From Marinobacter lipolyticus SM19 (GTDB lineage: Bacteria > Pseudomonadota > Gammaproteobacteria > Pseudomonadales > Oleiphilaceae), in assembly GCF_000397065.2 (NCBI RefSeq), contig NZ_KE007329.1:81865-115672 (forward strand): a stretch of 33,808 nucleotides of DNA, written 5' to 3'. The translations under genes were made by a program, and so were the position numbers. Below the pieces are notes generated by a model. That model did no database searches, was not told the origin of the DNA, and worked only from the letters and a program-made list of their open reading frames with translations. Below, one piece after another: positions 25,883 to 33,808 of the stretch (position 1 is its first letter; every line of letters begins with the position of its first letter).

Positions 25883-28800
25883 ATGCTTGAACTTCGCGGC
25901 GCTCCAGCGCTTTCGCCTTTCCGCTCCAGCAAATTGCACGCTCGCCTCCAGGACATTGTGCCGGAAGTTGAGCACGTCTATGCCGAGTTCATGCACTTCA
26001 CCGATCTGGAGTTCGAGCTTTCCGAGCCCGAACAGGCGATTCTGGATCGATTGCTGACCTACGGCCCCAGTGTCCCGGTCGAAGATCCGGAAGGGGTCCT
26101 GTTTCTGGTTGTTCCACGTCCTGGCACGTTGTCACCCTGGTCGAGCAAGGCAACGGATATAGCGCGAAACTGTGGCCTGCGTCAGATTCGACGCATTGAG
26201 CGGGGTATTGCCTATTATGTCCGGGCCAATCGCAAACTGAATCTGGACCAGCGTGAGAAAATTGCCTCCCTTCTGCATGATCGGATGACCCAGAAGGTAT
26301 TCCATGAGATGGGTGGAGCGGAGCTGTTGTTCAGCCATGAGGAGCCCCGATTGCTGAATCGCGTTCCGGTGCTGGCCGGTGGCCGCGAGGCTCTGGTCGA
26401 AGCCAATCAGTCCCTGGGGCTGGCGCTGGCTGAAGATGAAATCGACTACCTGGTGAAATCGTTTACGGAACTGGAGCGTGATCCCACGGATGTAGAGCTC
26501 ATGATGTTCGCCCAGGCGAACTCTGAACACTGTCGCCACAAGATTTTTAACGCATCCTGGGATATTGACGGGGAAGGGCAGGAAAAATCCCTGTTCGCGA
26601 TGATTCGCAATACCTATGAGATGAATAGTGAGGGTGTGCTGTCTGCCTATAAGGATAATGCGTCTGTTATACGTGGCAGCCGTGGTGGCCGTTTCTTCCC
26701 GGACCCTGAAACCGGCGTTTACGGGTACAACGAAGAAGACATCCACATCCTGATGAAGGTGGAAACCCATAACCACCCCACGGCCATTGCCCCAGCTGCC
26801 GGTGCTGCAACTGGCTCCGGTGGTGAAATCCGGGATGAGGGTGCAACCGGGCGCGGTTCCAAGCCGAAAGCCGGGCTGGCGGGCTTCACGGTCTCAAACC
26901 TGAATATCCCTGGCGATCCCCAGCCCTGGGAGATCGGTTACGGCAAGCCGGATCGCATAGCCTCACCATTGGACATCATGATCGAAGGGCCCATTGGCGG
27001 CGCCGCGTTCAACAACGAATTCGGCCGACCAAACCTGGCGGGCTATTTCCGCACCTTCGAAGAAAAAGTGCCAGGCGCGGCTGGTGAGGAAGTCCGGGGT
27101 TACCACAAGCCGATCATGATTGCCGGTGGCCTGGGCAATATTCGTGGCGAGCATGTGGAGAAAGGCCATATTCCGGTTGGTGCCAAACTGATCGTTCTTG
27201 GTGGTCCGTCCATGTTGATTGGTCTCGGTGGCGGGGCCGCATCTTCCATGGATTCCGGTGCCAGTAACGAAAACCTGGATTTCGCCTCGGTTCAGCGTGA
27301 TAACCCCGAAATGGAGCGTCGTTGCCAGGAAGTGATTGACCGCTGCTGGCAGATGGGTGAGAACAACCCCATTGCCTTTATTCACGACGTCGGTGCGGGT
27401 GGTCTGTCCAACGCCATGCCGGAGCTGGTGAAGGATGGCGGCCGGGGCGGCAAGTTCGAGTTGCGAGAAATTCCCAGCGATGAGCAGGGTATGTCTCCGC
27501 TCGAGATCTGGTGTAACGAATCCCAGGAGCGGTACGTCATGGCCGTTGCTGCTGAGAACCTGGAGCAGTTTGACGCGTTGTGCCGTCGCGAACGTTGCCC
27601 GTACGCGGTCATCGGTGAAGCTACGGAATCCCATCATCTGGAACTGGGTGATTCCTATTTCGATGACAAGCCGGTTGACCTTCCCATGGAGGTGTTGTTC
27701 GGCAAGCCGCCTCGCATGCACCGCAGTGTTTCCCGGTCCTCGTTTACCAAGCCAATCTTTGATTCTTCAAAGATTGACCTGAGCGATGCCATCAAGCGGG
27801 TGCTGAGATTGCCGTCCGTGGGCTCAAAGAGCTTCCTGATCACCATCGGCGATCGCACCATCACAGGTCTGGTGGCTCGCGATCAGATGGTGGGCCCCTG
27901 GCAGGTACCGGTCAGTGATGTGGCCGTGACGGCCAGCTCCTTCGATGTCCGCACCGGCGAAGCCATGGCAATGGGCGAAAGAACTCCTGTGGCGGTGATT
28001 GATGCTCCGGCCTCCGGTCGCATGGCTGTAGGTGAGGTGATCACAAACCTTGCGGCTGCATCGATTGCGAATCTGTCAGATATTCGCTTGTCAGCGAACT
28101 GGATGGCTGCTGCAGGTCATCCGGGTGAGGACGAGAACCTGTACGAAACCGTTCGTGCTGTGGGTATGGAGTTGTGTCCCGAGCTGGGTATTACCATTCC
28201 GGTTGGTAAGGACTCCATGTCCATGAAAACCGTCTGGGATGAGGACAGTGGTGAGCAGAAGAGTGTGACGTCCCCACTGTCGCTGATTATTAGTGGGTTT
28301 GCGCCAGTAACAGACGTTGCACGGACGCTGACGCCTCAGCTGATATCTGATGCCGGCGAGACTGATCTGATTCTGATTGACCTGGCAGCCGGCCAGAATC
28401 GTCTTGGTGGTTCGGCTCTGGCGCAGGTCTATCGTCAGGTAGGCGCCGTTGCACCGGATCTGGACGACCCTGAAGATATCAAGGCGTTTTTCGCCGTGAT
28501 CCAGGGCCTCAACAGCGACAATAAACTGTTGGCCTATCACGATCGTTCCGATGGCGGTCTGTTCGTGACGCTCGCGGAAATGAGCTTTGCGGGTCACACC
28601 GGCATCGACATCAAGCTGGATGGACTGGCTGAGGAGGCCTCCCAGTTTGCCCGGGAGCTTTTCAACGAAGAGCTCGGAGCGGTTATTCAGGTACGTCGCG
28701 AAGACACCGATTTTGTCCTGCAGCAGTTCTCCGGAGCCGGTCTTGGCGACCATACCTCGGTGATTGGCTCTCTGAGGGAGGACGATCGTGTCCGCTTTAC

Positions 28801-29788
28801 CTTTGAAGGCGTATCAGTGGTCGATGAAGACCGGACTGACTTGCAGCGACTGTGGGCGGAAACAAGCTATCGTGTTCAGTCTCTGCGTGATAATGCCGAG
28901 TGTGCCCAGGAGGAGTTCGACAACCTGCTGGATCGGGAAGATCCGGGGCTCAGTGTCGATCTCAGTTACGATATCAATGAAGACATCACGGCTCCGTTTG
29001 TAAACACCGGTGCCCGGCCAAAAGTCGCCGTGCTCAGGGAGCAGGGCGTTAATGGTCAGGTTGAAATGGCGGCGGCCTTCGACCGGGCCGGATTCGAGTC
29101 CGTGGATGTTCATATGAGTGATCTGCTATCTGGTCGCATTTCGCTGGAAGGCTTCAACAGTCTTGTGGCGTGCGGAGGCTTCTCATACGGTGATGTACTG
29201 GGAGCAGGCGAAGGCTGGGCCAAGTCGATTTTGTTCAGCGATCGGGTCCGGGACCAGTTTGCTGCGTTTTTCAATCGTCAGGACACCCTGGCGCTGGGCG
29301 TCTGTAACGGTTGTCAGATGCTCTCCAATCTCCATGAGTTGATTCCCGGCAGTGAGGGTTGGCCGCGCTTTGTACGTAACCAGTCCGAGCAGTTTGAAGC
29401 GCGCCTGGTGATGGCAGAGGTCTTGCCTTCACCGTCAGCGTTTATGGAAGGTATGGCAGGGTCGAGGATGCCCATTGCGGTTGCCCATGGCGAGGGGCGA
29501 GTTGAGTTCAGTGGTGCTGACTCCGCTGCAGCACTGGAGGAGAGCGAGCTGGTAGCCCTGAGGTATGTGGATAATCGCGCCCAGGCAACCGAGCGCTACC
29601 CCTATAACCCTAACGGTTCCGAAGCGGGTATTACCGGTGTGACTACGCGTGATGGCAGGGTTACGATCATGATGCCTCACCCTGAACGGGTGTTCCGGGC
29701 AGTTCAGCATTCCTGGCGCCCCGGTGAGTGGCAGGAAGATGGGCCTTGGATACGGATGTTCCGCAATGCTCGTCGCTGGTTCGGCTGA
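25883..29788 (+). CDS. purL: Phosphoribosylformylglycinamidine synthase (large single-chain form)
   Basis: Converts FGAR, glutamine and ATP to FGAM in the fourth step of purine synthesis. It is the 1301-residue single-chain form (E. coli 1295). It has an N-terminal PurS-like domain, a linker, two AIR-synthase-type halves ([16 protein letters not shown] with H216; GETHNHP-like [21 protein letters not shown]) and a C-terminal class I glutaminase from about residue 1046. The glutaminase triad is visible: C1141 (LGVCNGCQM), H1266 and E1268 (MPHPERVF). I start at ATG 25883 ([14 protein letters not shown], standard for the family); the ribosome site is weak (CAGG about 9 nt upstream). A 29-codon upstream extension is not PurL-like. 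It ends in a strong intrinsic terminator. purT, for the previous step, lies about 2.7 kb downstream. Confidence 0.97.
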   Translation: MLELRGAPALSPFRSSKLHARLQDIVPEVEHVYAEFMHFTDLEFELSEPEQAILDRLLTYGPSVPVEDPEGVLFLVVPRPGTLSPWSSKATDIARNCGLRQIRRIERGIAYYVRANRKLNLDQREKIASLLHDRMTQKVFHEMGGAELLFSHEEPRLLNRVPVLAGGREALVEANQSLGLALAEDEIDYLVKSFTELERDPTDVELMMFAQANSEHCRHKIFNASWDIDGEGQEKSLFAMIRNTYEMNSEGVLSAYKDNASVIRGSRGGRFFPDPETGVYGYNEEDIHILMKVETHNHPTAIAPAAGAATGSGGEIRDEGATGRGSKPKAGLAGFTVSNLNIPGDPQPWEIGYGKPDRIASPLDIMIEGPIGGAAFNNEFGRPNLAGYFRTFEEKVPGAAGEEVRGYHKPIMIAGGLGNIRGEHVEKGHIPVGAKLIVLGGPSMLIGLGGGAASSMDSGASNENLDFASVQRDNPEMERRCQEVIDRCWQMGENNPIAFIHDVGAGGLSNAMPELVKDGGRGGKFELREIPSDEQGMSPLEIWCNESQERYVMAVAAENLEQFDALCRRERCPYAVIGEATESHHLELGDSYFDDKPVDLPMEVLFGKPPRMHRSVSRSSFTKPIFDSSKIDLSDAIKRVLRLPSVGSKSFLITIGDRTITGLVARDQMVGPWQVPVSDVAVTASSFDVRTGEAMAMGERTPVAVIDAPASGRMAVGEVITNLAAASIANLSDIRLSANWMAAAGHPGEDENLYETVRAVGMELCPELGITIPVGKDSMSMKTVWDEDSGEQKSVTSPLSLIISGFAPVTDVARTLTPQLISDAGETDLILIDLAAGQNRLGGSALAQVYRQVGAVAPDLDDPEDIKAFFAVIQGLNSDNKLLAYHDRSDGGLFVTLAEMSFAGHTGIDIKLDGLAEEASQFARELFNEELGAVIQVRREDTDFVLQQFSGAGLGDHTSVIGSLREDDRVRFTFEGVSVVDEDRTDLQRLWAETSYRVQSLRDNAECAQEEFDNLLDREDPGLSVDLSYDINEDITAPFVNTGARPKVAVLREQGVNGQVEMAAAFDRAGFESVDVHMSDLLSGRISLEGFNSLVACGGFSYGDVLGAGEGWAKSILFSDRVRDQFAAFFNRQDTLALGVCNGCQMLSNLHELIPGSEGWPRFVRNQSEQFEARLVMAEVLPSPSAFMEGMAGSRMPIAVAHGEGRVEFSGADSAAALEESELVALRYVDNRAQATERYPYNPNGSEAGITGVTTRDGRVTIMMPHPERVFRAVQHSWRPGEWQEDGPWIRMFRNARRWFG

Positions 29789-29806
29789 TCACACTGGTTA
29801 AACCGG

Positions 29807-29854
29807 AACCGGCCTGAGGGGTTGCAACATGCAAGTCCTCAGGCCGGTTTTTTT
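29807..29854 (+). terminator. Rho-independent terminator of purL
   Basis: AACCGGCCTGAGG (29807-29819) pairs perfectly with CCTCAGGCCGGTT (29837-29849), followed by seven Ts (29848-29854). The loop contains a further TTGCA/TGCAA stem. It starts 18 nt after the purL stop: a textbook intrinsic terminator. Confidence 0.93.
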
Positions 29855-29874
29855 GTGTCTGAAAGACTCAAGTC

Positions 29875-29883
29875 TGTGCATAA
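29875..29883 (-). promoter_or_regulatory. DnaA box (exact)
   Basis: TGTGCATAA, the reverse complement of TTATGCACA, an exact match to TTATNCACA. It forms an inverted pair with the box at 29936-29944. Confidence 0.6.
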
Positions 29884-29935
29884 TTCAAGAGGAATTTCTC
29901 CTGAAAATGGAATTTTTTCTCTTGACTCGTTACTT

Positions 29936-29944
29936 TTATGCACA
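29936..29944 (+). promoter_or_regulatory. DnaA box (exact)
   Basis: TTATGCACA, an exact match to TTATNCACA, in inverted orientation to the box 52 nt upstream. Confidence 0.6.
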
Positions 29945-30125
29945 TTGTTGGTGCCAGGCTGTGCGTTCCATGAACAATTATCTGATTTTTGGTTCAACTT
30001 TTACTCGACTTTAATAAATTATTGAAAAATAAGGAATTATGTCATTAGGTGAATTTGTCGCCAATTTAACGAAAGTGCAGTAATCACGGGGGGTGGAAGC
30101 ATGTACCCAAAAACTTTCCCCAGAG

Positions 30126-30148
30126 TTATCCACAGATTCTGTGGGTAA
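30126..30148. promoter_or_regulatory. Inverted pair of DnaA boxes
   Basis: TTATCCACA (30126-30134, exact), 5 nt, then TGTGGGTAA (30140-30148, one mismatch on the other strand). The pair also makes a near-perfect dyad. It lies about 80 nt upstream of the NIF3/CutA-like gene, so it could also affect that promoter. Confidence 0.6.
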
Positions 30149-30224
30149 GTGGGTAAATGCTTAATCTGTACAAAAAATATCCGGCGCTGGTCGGCTGGAT
30201 GTGCTGTTTCGAGGAGTGAAGGCC

Positions 30225-30536
30225 ATGTACAAGTTGTGTTATTTCGTACCGGAAACACACCTGGAGCAAACCAAAGCCGCGTTGTTTGAAGCCGGGGCCG
30301 GGCGCATAGGTGATTATGATTGTTGTGCCTGGCAATGCCGCGGACAAGGGCAGTTCCGTCCCTTGGATGGCAGTCAGCCGTTTCTCGGTCAGCAGGGTGA
30401 GTTGGAAGTGGTGGATGAGTACAAGGTAGAGCTGGTGTGTAAAGACGAGCTCATTAGTGAGGCGCTGGAAGCGTTCAAAAAGGCGCACCCTTATGAAGAG
30501 CCCGCCTACGAAGTCTACAGAATGGAAGTTATGTAG
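30225..30536 (+). CDS. NIF3/CutA-fold small protein (YqfO-like)
   Basis: A 103-residue protein resembling the middle CutA-like domain inserted in NIF3/YqfO proteins, here free-standing. Typical blocks are YKLCYFVPETHLEQTKAALFEAGAG, IGDYDCCAW and the closing KKAHPYEEPAYEVY. The family binds metal or small ligands and forms trimers in CutA relatives; no reaction is established for this stand-alone form. ATG 30225 has AGGAG 8 nt upstream (and GAAGG closer). Transcription must begin in the AT-rich, DnaA-box region upstream. It ends 5 nt from the stop of the convergent Nudix gene. Confidence 0.85.
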   Translation: MYKLCYFVPETHLEQTKAALFEAGAGRIGDYDCCAWQCRGQGQFRPLDGSQPFLGQQGELEVVDEYKVELVCKDELISEALEAFKKAHPYEEPAYEVYRMEVM

Positions 30537-30541
30537 CAGGC

Positions 30542-31090
30542 TTACTTGCGGTCTTTGATCGAGTAGCGGATGTCGCTGACATGCACCTGGAAGGATTCGC
30601 TTCTCAGATCTTCCAGGTACAACTCCAGGGTTTTCCGGACCGTCGGAAATGAAATCTCGTCCCAGGGAATATCGTCAAGATCAAACAGCTGGGTTTCAAG
30701 GGATTCTTCCCCGGCCCCAAAGGTGCCATCAATCAGCGTCGCACGATAGAACATGTGTACCTGATTGATATGAGGAACATCGATAATAGTGTAGAGGCCA
30801 TCGATGTTGACCTCGGCCAGCGCCTCCTCGCGGGTTTCCCGGGCGGCGGCTTCGATAGTGGTTTCCGCATTTTCCATGAAACCGGCCGGCAGGGTCCAGT
30901 AGCCGTAGCGAGGTTCAATGGCGCGCCGACACAGCAGAATGCGGCCTTCCCAAACGGGAACCGTGCCCGCAACGATGCGGGGATTCTGGTAGTGTATGGT
31001 TTCGCAGCTCACGCACACATAACGGTGGCGGTTATCGCCCTGGGGAATTCGTTGCTCAACAGGATGGCCGCATGTGCTGCAGTATTTCAT
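30542..31090 (-). CDS. Zinc-ribbon Nudix hydrolase
   Basis: A 182-residue Nudix pyrophosphohydrolase with an N-terminal zinc ribbon (C4/C7 in YCSTCGH and C26/C29 in CVSCE) followed by [10 protein letters not shown]. The Nudix box starts at G70 (GFMENAE) and continues to [11 protein letters not shown] (R84, E85, E88, E89); the usual glycine near its end is replaced, as in several relatives. Members act on nucleotide diphosphate derivatives such as NADH, ADP-ribose or FAD; I cannot choose between them. ATG 31090 has GGTGA 5 nt upstream; a GTG three codons earlier is an alternative. It is divergent from another Nudix gene with only 99 nt between. Confidence 0.88.
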   Translation of the reverse strand: MKYCSTCGHPVEQRIPQGDNRHRYVCVSCETIHYQNPRIVAGTVPVWEGRILLCRRAIEPRYGYWTLPAGFMENAETTIEAAARETREEALAEVNIDGLYTIIDVPHINQVHMFYRATLIDGTFGAGEESLETQLFDLDDIPWDEISFPTVRKTLELYLEDLRSESFQVHVSDIRYSIKDRK

Positions 31091-31189
31091 GGGTTTCACC
31101 GTATACTTATATTAAATGTTTGGTAGCAAGTTTAACGATCTGTGCTGCCGCTGTCTCATTCAATAGTCAGTCGTAAACGGAGCAGGGTT

Positions 31190-31795
31190 TTGCACGATCT
31201 CCTTAAAGAACGACTTGCCGGATATGCGCCTCGCCAGTTGGCGCTGGATTACCCGGAAGCCGGAATTCTTGTGCCGATCACGGACGATATCCGTAATCCG
31301 GAAATGGTGTTTACGCTACGCTCGGCGAACCTGAATACACATCGTGGACAGGTGGCGTTCCCCGGTGGGAAGCGGGATGTTACGGATCCCTCCCTGGTAG
31401 CGACTGCGCTCAGGGAAACGCATGAAGAGATCGGTTTGCCGCCCGACCAGGTGCGGGTAGTTGCCCCCCTCAGCCAGGTGATGTCACGTTATGGCATACT
31501 CGTCACGCCTTACGTTGGTGTTATTCCCGGAGATCATCCATTAAGCGCCAATCCCCACGAAATTGAGAGTATCTTCCGTGTCCCACTGGAATTTTTCCTG
31601 GAGGACAGGCGGGAACGTACGGATGCCCTCGACTTTCTGAATCATACTTTTTATGTTCCATGCTACCGATGGGAGCGCTACGAGATCTGGGGGTTGTCGG
31701 CCGTGGTCCTGGTCGATTTCCTGAATGCCGTATACGACGTCGGTATTGATCTTCTTGAACCGCCCGCTCCCAAAACTTCCCGCACAGGAGGCTGA
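31190..31795 (+). CDS. CoA pyrophosphatase-type Nudix hydrolase (NudL-like)
   Basis: About 201 residues. The UPF0035/CoA-diphosphatase motif is clear ([20 protein letters not shown], about 41-60) and runs into the Nudix box with RETHEEIGL (75-83). A later segment, [15 protein letters not shown], is also typical. Relatives hydrolyse CoA or acyl-CoA to 4'-phosphopantetheine and 3',5'-ADP. I place the start at TTG 31190 because GGAG lies 7 nt upstream and the protein then begins like relatives ([16 protein letters not shown]). GTG 31142 would add 16 residues but has no good ribosome site. The carbonic-anhydrase-like gene follows 1 nt after the stop, so they form an operon. Confidence 0.88.
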   Translation: MHDLLKERLAGYAPRQLALDYPEAGILVPITDDIRNPEMVFTLRSANLNTHRGQVAFPGGKRDVTDPSLVATALRETHEEIGLPPDQVRVVAPLSQVMSRYGILVTPYVGVIPGDHPLSANPHEIESIFRVPLEFFLEDRRERTDALDFLNHTFYVPCYRWERYEIWGLSAVVLVDFLNAVYDVGIDLLEPPAPKTSRTGG

Positions 31796-31796
31796 T

Positions 31797-32327
31797 ATGT
31801 TTTATTCGCTGGGCGACCGCAGGCCCGAACTACAGGGCAAGGGGCAATATGTCGCCGACAACGCAACGGTCATTGGCAGTGTCAGGTTGATGGACAGGGC
31901 CAGTGTCTGGTTCAACGTGGTGATCCGTGGGGACAATGATCTGATCACGATTGGTCCGGAGTCCAATGTCCAGGATGGCTCGGTACTTCATACCGACCCG
32001 GATATCCCTCTGACGCTGGGACGAGGGGTCACCGTTGGTCACAAGGCAATGCTTCACGGGTGTGACATTGGTGATTATTCGCTGATTGGTATTAATGCCG
32101 TGATTCTTAACGGTGCAAAGATTGGCAAGCATTGCCTGATCGGAGCCAACACTCTGATACCCGAAGGTATGGAAATTCCTGATGGCTCCATGGTTGTAGG
32201 TTCGCCTGGCAAGATCAAGCGGGAGCTGAATGACAACCAGAAAAAAATGCTGGAGCTCAGCGCCCTCCATTATGTCCAGAATGCCGAACGCTATCTTGGG
32301 CAGCTGACACCGTATGAGCCGGAATAA
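31797..32327 (+). CDS. Gamma-class carbonic anhydrase-like hexapeptide-repeat protein
   Basis: A 176-residue left-handed beta-helix protein of the YrdA/CaiE/gamma-carbonic-anhydrase family, expected as a trimer. The three zinc-binding histidines are present: H65 (VLHTD), H82 (VGHKA) and H87 (LHGCDIGD). Hexapeptide repeats run through about 20-140 ([21 protein letters not shown]). Many such proteins bind zinc but show little or no carbonic anhydrase activity, so the reaction is uncertain. ATG 31797 has AGGAGG 5 nt upstream. Its TAA shares a base with the ATG of the next gene (TAATG). Confidence 0.9.
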   Translation: MFYSLGDRRPELQGKGQYVADNATVIGSVRLMDRASVWFNVVIRGDNDLITIGPESNVQDGSVLHTDPDIPLTLGRGVTVGHKAMLHGCDIGDYSLIGINAVILNGAKIGKHCLIGANTLIPEGMEIPDGSMVVGSPGKIKRELNDNQKKMLELSALHYVQNAERYLGQLTPYEPE

Positions 32328-32509
32328 TGAAGGTGGCTGATAAAGTGCGTTCCCCTTGTGTGAGCGTCTGCGCCCTGGATGCCAGCGATGTCTGCATCGG
32401 ATGCCACCGCACCGGTGACGAGATCATGCGCTGGACCCGTATGACCAATGATGAGCGCCGTGAAGTTCTTACAAAAGTCGCCAAGCGTGAAGAGAAAGTT
32501 GCGCTGTAA
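32327..32509 (+). CDS. DUF1289 small cysteine-rich protein
   Basis: A 60-residue protein with the DUF1289 pattern: SPCVSVCALD, CIGCHRTGDEIMRWTRMT and ERREV. Four conserved cysteines (two CxxxC/CxxC pairs near residues 11, 15, 23 and 26) suggest a metal- or Fe-S-binding site. No function is established. It is translationally coupled to the gamma-carbonic-anhydrase-like gene by a one-base overlap, and purT follows 27 nt later, so all four plus-strand genes from the NudL-like gene to purT may share a transcript. Confidence 0.88.
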   Translation: MKVADKVRSPCVSVCALDASDVCIGCHRTGDEIMRWTRMTNDERREVLTKVAKREEKVAL

Positions 32510-32536
32510 TTCTTGAAGCTACAGGAACCCTGAACG

Positions 32537-33727
32537 ATGTCTGAAACCGTGCGCGTTGGTACGCCGCTTAAATCAAATGCCTTTAAAGTTCTGTTCTGTG
32601 GCTCAGGAGAGCTCGGGAAGGAAGTCGTCATCGAGCTCCAGCGCCTTGGCGTCGAGGTGATTGCACTTGATCGCTACGCCAACGCGCCGGCGATGCAGGT
32701 GGCTCATCGCAGTCATGTGGTGGATATGTTGGACGGCCAGGCGCTCCGCGCGATTATTGAGCAGGAACGACCGAATCTGATTGTTCCGGAGATCGAAGCG
32801 ATAGCAACACCGGAGTTGGTTGCGTTGGAAAAAGAGGGGTATCGGGTTGTCCCGACGGCCCGGGCTGTCAATCTCACCATGAATAGAGAAGGGATCCGCC
32901 GGCTTGCTGCAGAAGAGTTGGGGCTGCCTACTTCTCCGTACCGGTTTGCAGAGGCCTGGGAAGACTACCTGGCGGCGGTGCGGGAAATCGGCCTGCCTCT
33001 GGTGGTGAAGCCGGTAATGAGTTCCTCTGGCAAAGGGCAAAGTACGGTCAAAGCGGAAAGCGATATAGAGGCGGCCTGGGAGTATGCACAAACCGGCGGC
33101 AGAGCAGGGAAGGGGCGAGTGATTATTGAAGGCTTCGTGGATTTTGATTACGAAATCACTATGCTGACGGTCAAACACCGGGACGGTATCTCCTTCTGTG
33201 ACCCGATCGGTCACCGTCAGGAGGACGGCGATTACCGGGAATCCTGGCAACCGCAAGTCATGAATGAAAAGGCCTTGGCCCGTTCAAAGGAGATAGCCGA
33301 AGCTGTCGCGGGGAATCTGGGCGGTTATGGCGTTTATGGGGTTGAGCTCTTCATAAAGGGAGAGGACGTATGGTTTTCTGAAGTGTCGCCTCGCCCCCAT
33401 GACACCGGGCTGGTGACACTGGTTTCCCAGGATCTGTCCGAGTTTGCACTTCACGCCCGTGCGATCCTGGGGTTGCCAGTACCGGCAATTCGTCAGCTGG
33501 GCCCGTCCGCCTCAGCCGTGATCCTTCCGGAAGGGGACTCTTCCGAAGTGTCTTATTCCGGTCTTGAAAATGCACTGGCTCAGCCCGATACTCAAATAAG
33601 GCTGTTCGGTAAGCCGGAACTGAAAGGGCGCCGCCGAATGGGTGTGGCGCTTGCGAACGCCGAATCCCTTGAAGAGGCCAGGGCAAAGGCAGCCCGCTCT
33701 GCAGCCGCGGTAAAGGTGGATATCTGA
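32537..33727 (+). CDS. purT: Formate-dependent GAR transformylase PurT
   Basis: ATP-grasp ligase that makes formyl-GAR from GAR, formate and ATP, the folate-independent route for step three of purine synthesis. It has 396 residues (E. coli 392). Visible blocks are the N-terminal GSGELGKE (22-29), VPEIEAIAT, the ATP-binding lysine K158 and glycine-rich loop SSSGKGQS (162-169), [13 protein letters not shown], and the metal/ATP site [14 protein letters not shown] lies 10 nt before ATG 32537. It follows the DUF1289 gene by 27 nt. purL, the next enzyme of the pathway, is in the same window but under separate control. Confidence 0.97.
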   Translation: MSETVRVGTPLKSNAFKVLFCGSGELGKEVVIELQRLGVEVIALDRYANAPAMQVAHRSHVVDMLDGQALRAIIEQERPNLIVPEIEAIATPELVALEKEGYRVVPTARAVNLTMNREGIRRLAAEELGLPTSPYRFAEAWEDYLAAVREIGLPLVVKPVMSSSGKGQSTVKAESDIEAAWEYAQTGGRAGKGRVIIEGFVDFDYEITMLTVKHRDGISFCDPIGHRQEDGDYRESWQPQVMNEKALARSKEIAEAVAGNLGGYGVYGVELFIKGEDVWFSEVSPRPHDTGLVTLVSQDLSEFALHARAILGLPVPAIRQLGPSASAVILPEGDSSEVSYSGLENALAQPDTQIRLFGKPELKGRRRMGVALANAESLEEARAKAARSAAAVKVDI

Positions 33728-33737
33728 TCGCTTTTTG

Positions 33738-33767
33738 CGGTTGTTCAAAAAAGTTTTGAACAAACCG
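33738..33767. repeat. AT-rich inverted repeat at a stable-RNA-type promoter
   Basis: TTGTTCAAAA (33741-33750), AAG, TTTTGAACAA (33754-33763): a perfect 10-bp dyad, extended by CGG/CCG with one bulged A. It lies 10 nt after purT and immediately before a TTGACA. It could serve as an UP element, an operator, or the stem of a weak purT terminator (no U-run follows). Confidence 0.6.
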
Positions 33768-33795
33768 TTGACACCTCGCCTGAGCTCTGTAGAAT
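33768..33795 (+). promoter_or_regulatory. Strong sigma-70 promoter, probably for an rRNA or tRNA gene beyond the window
   Basis: TTGACA (33768-33773, consensus), 16 nt, TAGAAT (33790-33795, five of six), then GCGC as a GC-rich discriminator. The AT-rich repeat just upstream falls at the UP-element position. This layout is typical of growth-rate- and ppGpp-controlled stable-RNA promoters in gammaproteobacteria. The transcribed gene is outside the window. Confidence 0.75.
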
Positions 33796-33808
33796 GCGCA
33801 TCTCTTTC

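Larger units (their letters stand above)
29855..30224. other. AT-rich gene-free region with a DnaA-box cluster
   Basis: 370 nt without a convincing gene. My hand count gives about 36% GC over 29881-30180, well below its coding neighbours. Exact TTATNCACA matches are at 29875-29883 (minus), 29936-29944 (plus) and 30126-30134 (plus). A one-mismatch box TGTGGGTAA is at 30140-30148 (minus), with a weaker AGTGGGTAA beginning at its last base. A very AT-rich stretch (30009-30045) lies between. It also holds nested dyads TGTGCATAA...TTATGCACA and TCAAGAG...CTCTTGA (29875-29944). Short open frames here lack good ribosome sites and family resemblance. Confidence 0.7.

Noticed and set aside
29822..30025. 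Short open frames of 61-67 codons after purL
   Set aside because: They begin inside the purL terminator, lack a Shine-Dalgarno site, and show no family resemblance.
29855..30224. A second chromosomal origin or plasmid origin
   Set aside because: No replication initiator gene, iterons or partition genes are nearby and flanking genes are housekeeping; kept only as a DnaA-box cluster.

Overview
This 33.8 kb window reads as an ordinary stretch of a gammaproteobacterial chromosome. Protein sequences and gene order (rnt-pyrC-motY, mtnA/mtaD-ubiG-mupP-yciK, mltF-purL) are pseudomonad-like, and the overall style suggests a marine relative such as Marinobacter. That genus assignment is inference. I see no prophage, insertion sequence, CRISPR array, tRNA or rRNA gene, or defence island. 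Coding density is high and no gene looks broken; only rnt is cut, by the window edge.

Layout. 1-1728 (minus): rnt (partial) and pyrC. 1888-2805 (plus): motY, with a close sigma-28 (FliA) promoter match. 2802-6674: an HDAC-family deacetylase (minus) divergent from a Pat-type protein acetyltransferase (plus), a possible acetyl-lysine eraser/writer pair. 6727-12559 (minus): a long, tightly spaced run mtaD-ubiG-mupP-yciK-(thioredoxin-fold)-yaaA-DUF2788-rdgC covering methylthioadenosine salvage, ubiquinone synthesis, cell-wall recycling and stress functions. 12743-13807 (plus): mtnA, divergent from its pathway partner mtaD. 13796-16700 (minus): prc with an unknown HTH protein downstream. 16962-20354 (minus): a thiolase / multifunctional beta-oxidation operon. 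20542-20805 (plus): a small ComFB-family protein. 20888-23359 (minus): a large DUF349 protein. 23536-24021 (plus): recX, away from recA. 24033-25547 (minus): mltF. 25883-29788 (plus): purL, ending in a strong terminator. 30225-33727: a NIF3/CutA-like small protein, two Nudix hydrolases, a gamma-carbonic-anhydrase-like protein, a DUF1289 protein and purT.

The most interesting signals are non-coding: (1) an AT-rich gene-free stretch after purL (29855-30224) with three exact DnaA-box matches and further near matches; (2) a five-copy 19-bp tandem repeat filling the gap between the comFB-like and DUF349 stop codons, apparently derived from the comFB-like 3' tail; (3) a 22-bp near-perfect palindrome upstream of prc; (4) a stable-RNA-type promoter with an AT-rich inverted repeat at the right edge, implying an rRNA or tRNA gene just outside; (5) the sigma-28 promoter of motY. 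No wholly new multi-gene system is evident. The acetylation pair and the DnaA-box region are the best candidates for follow-up.
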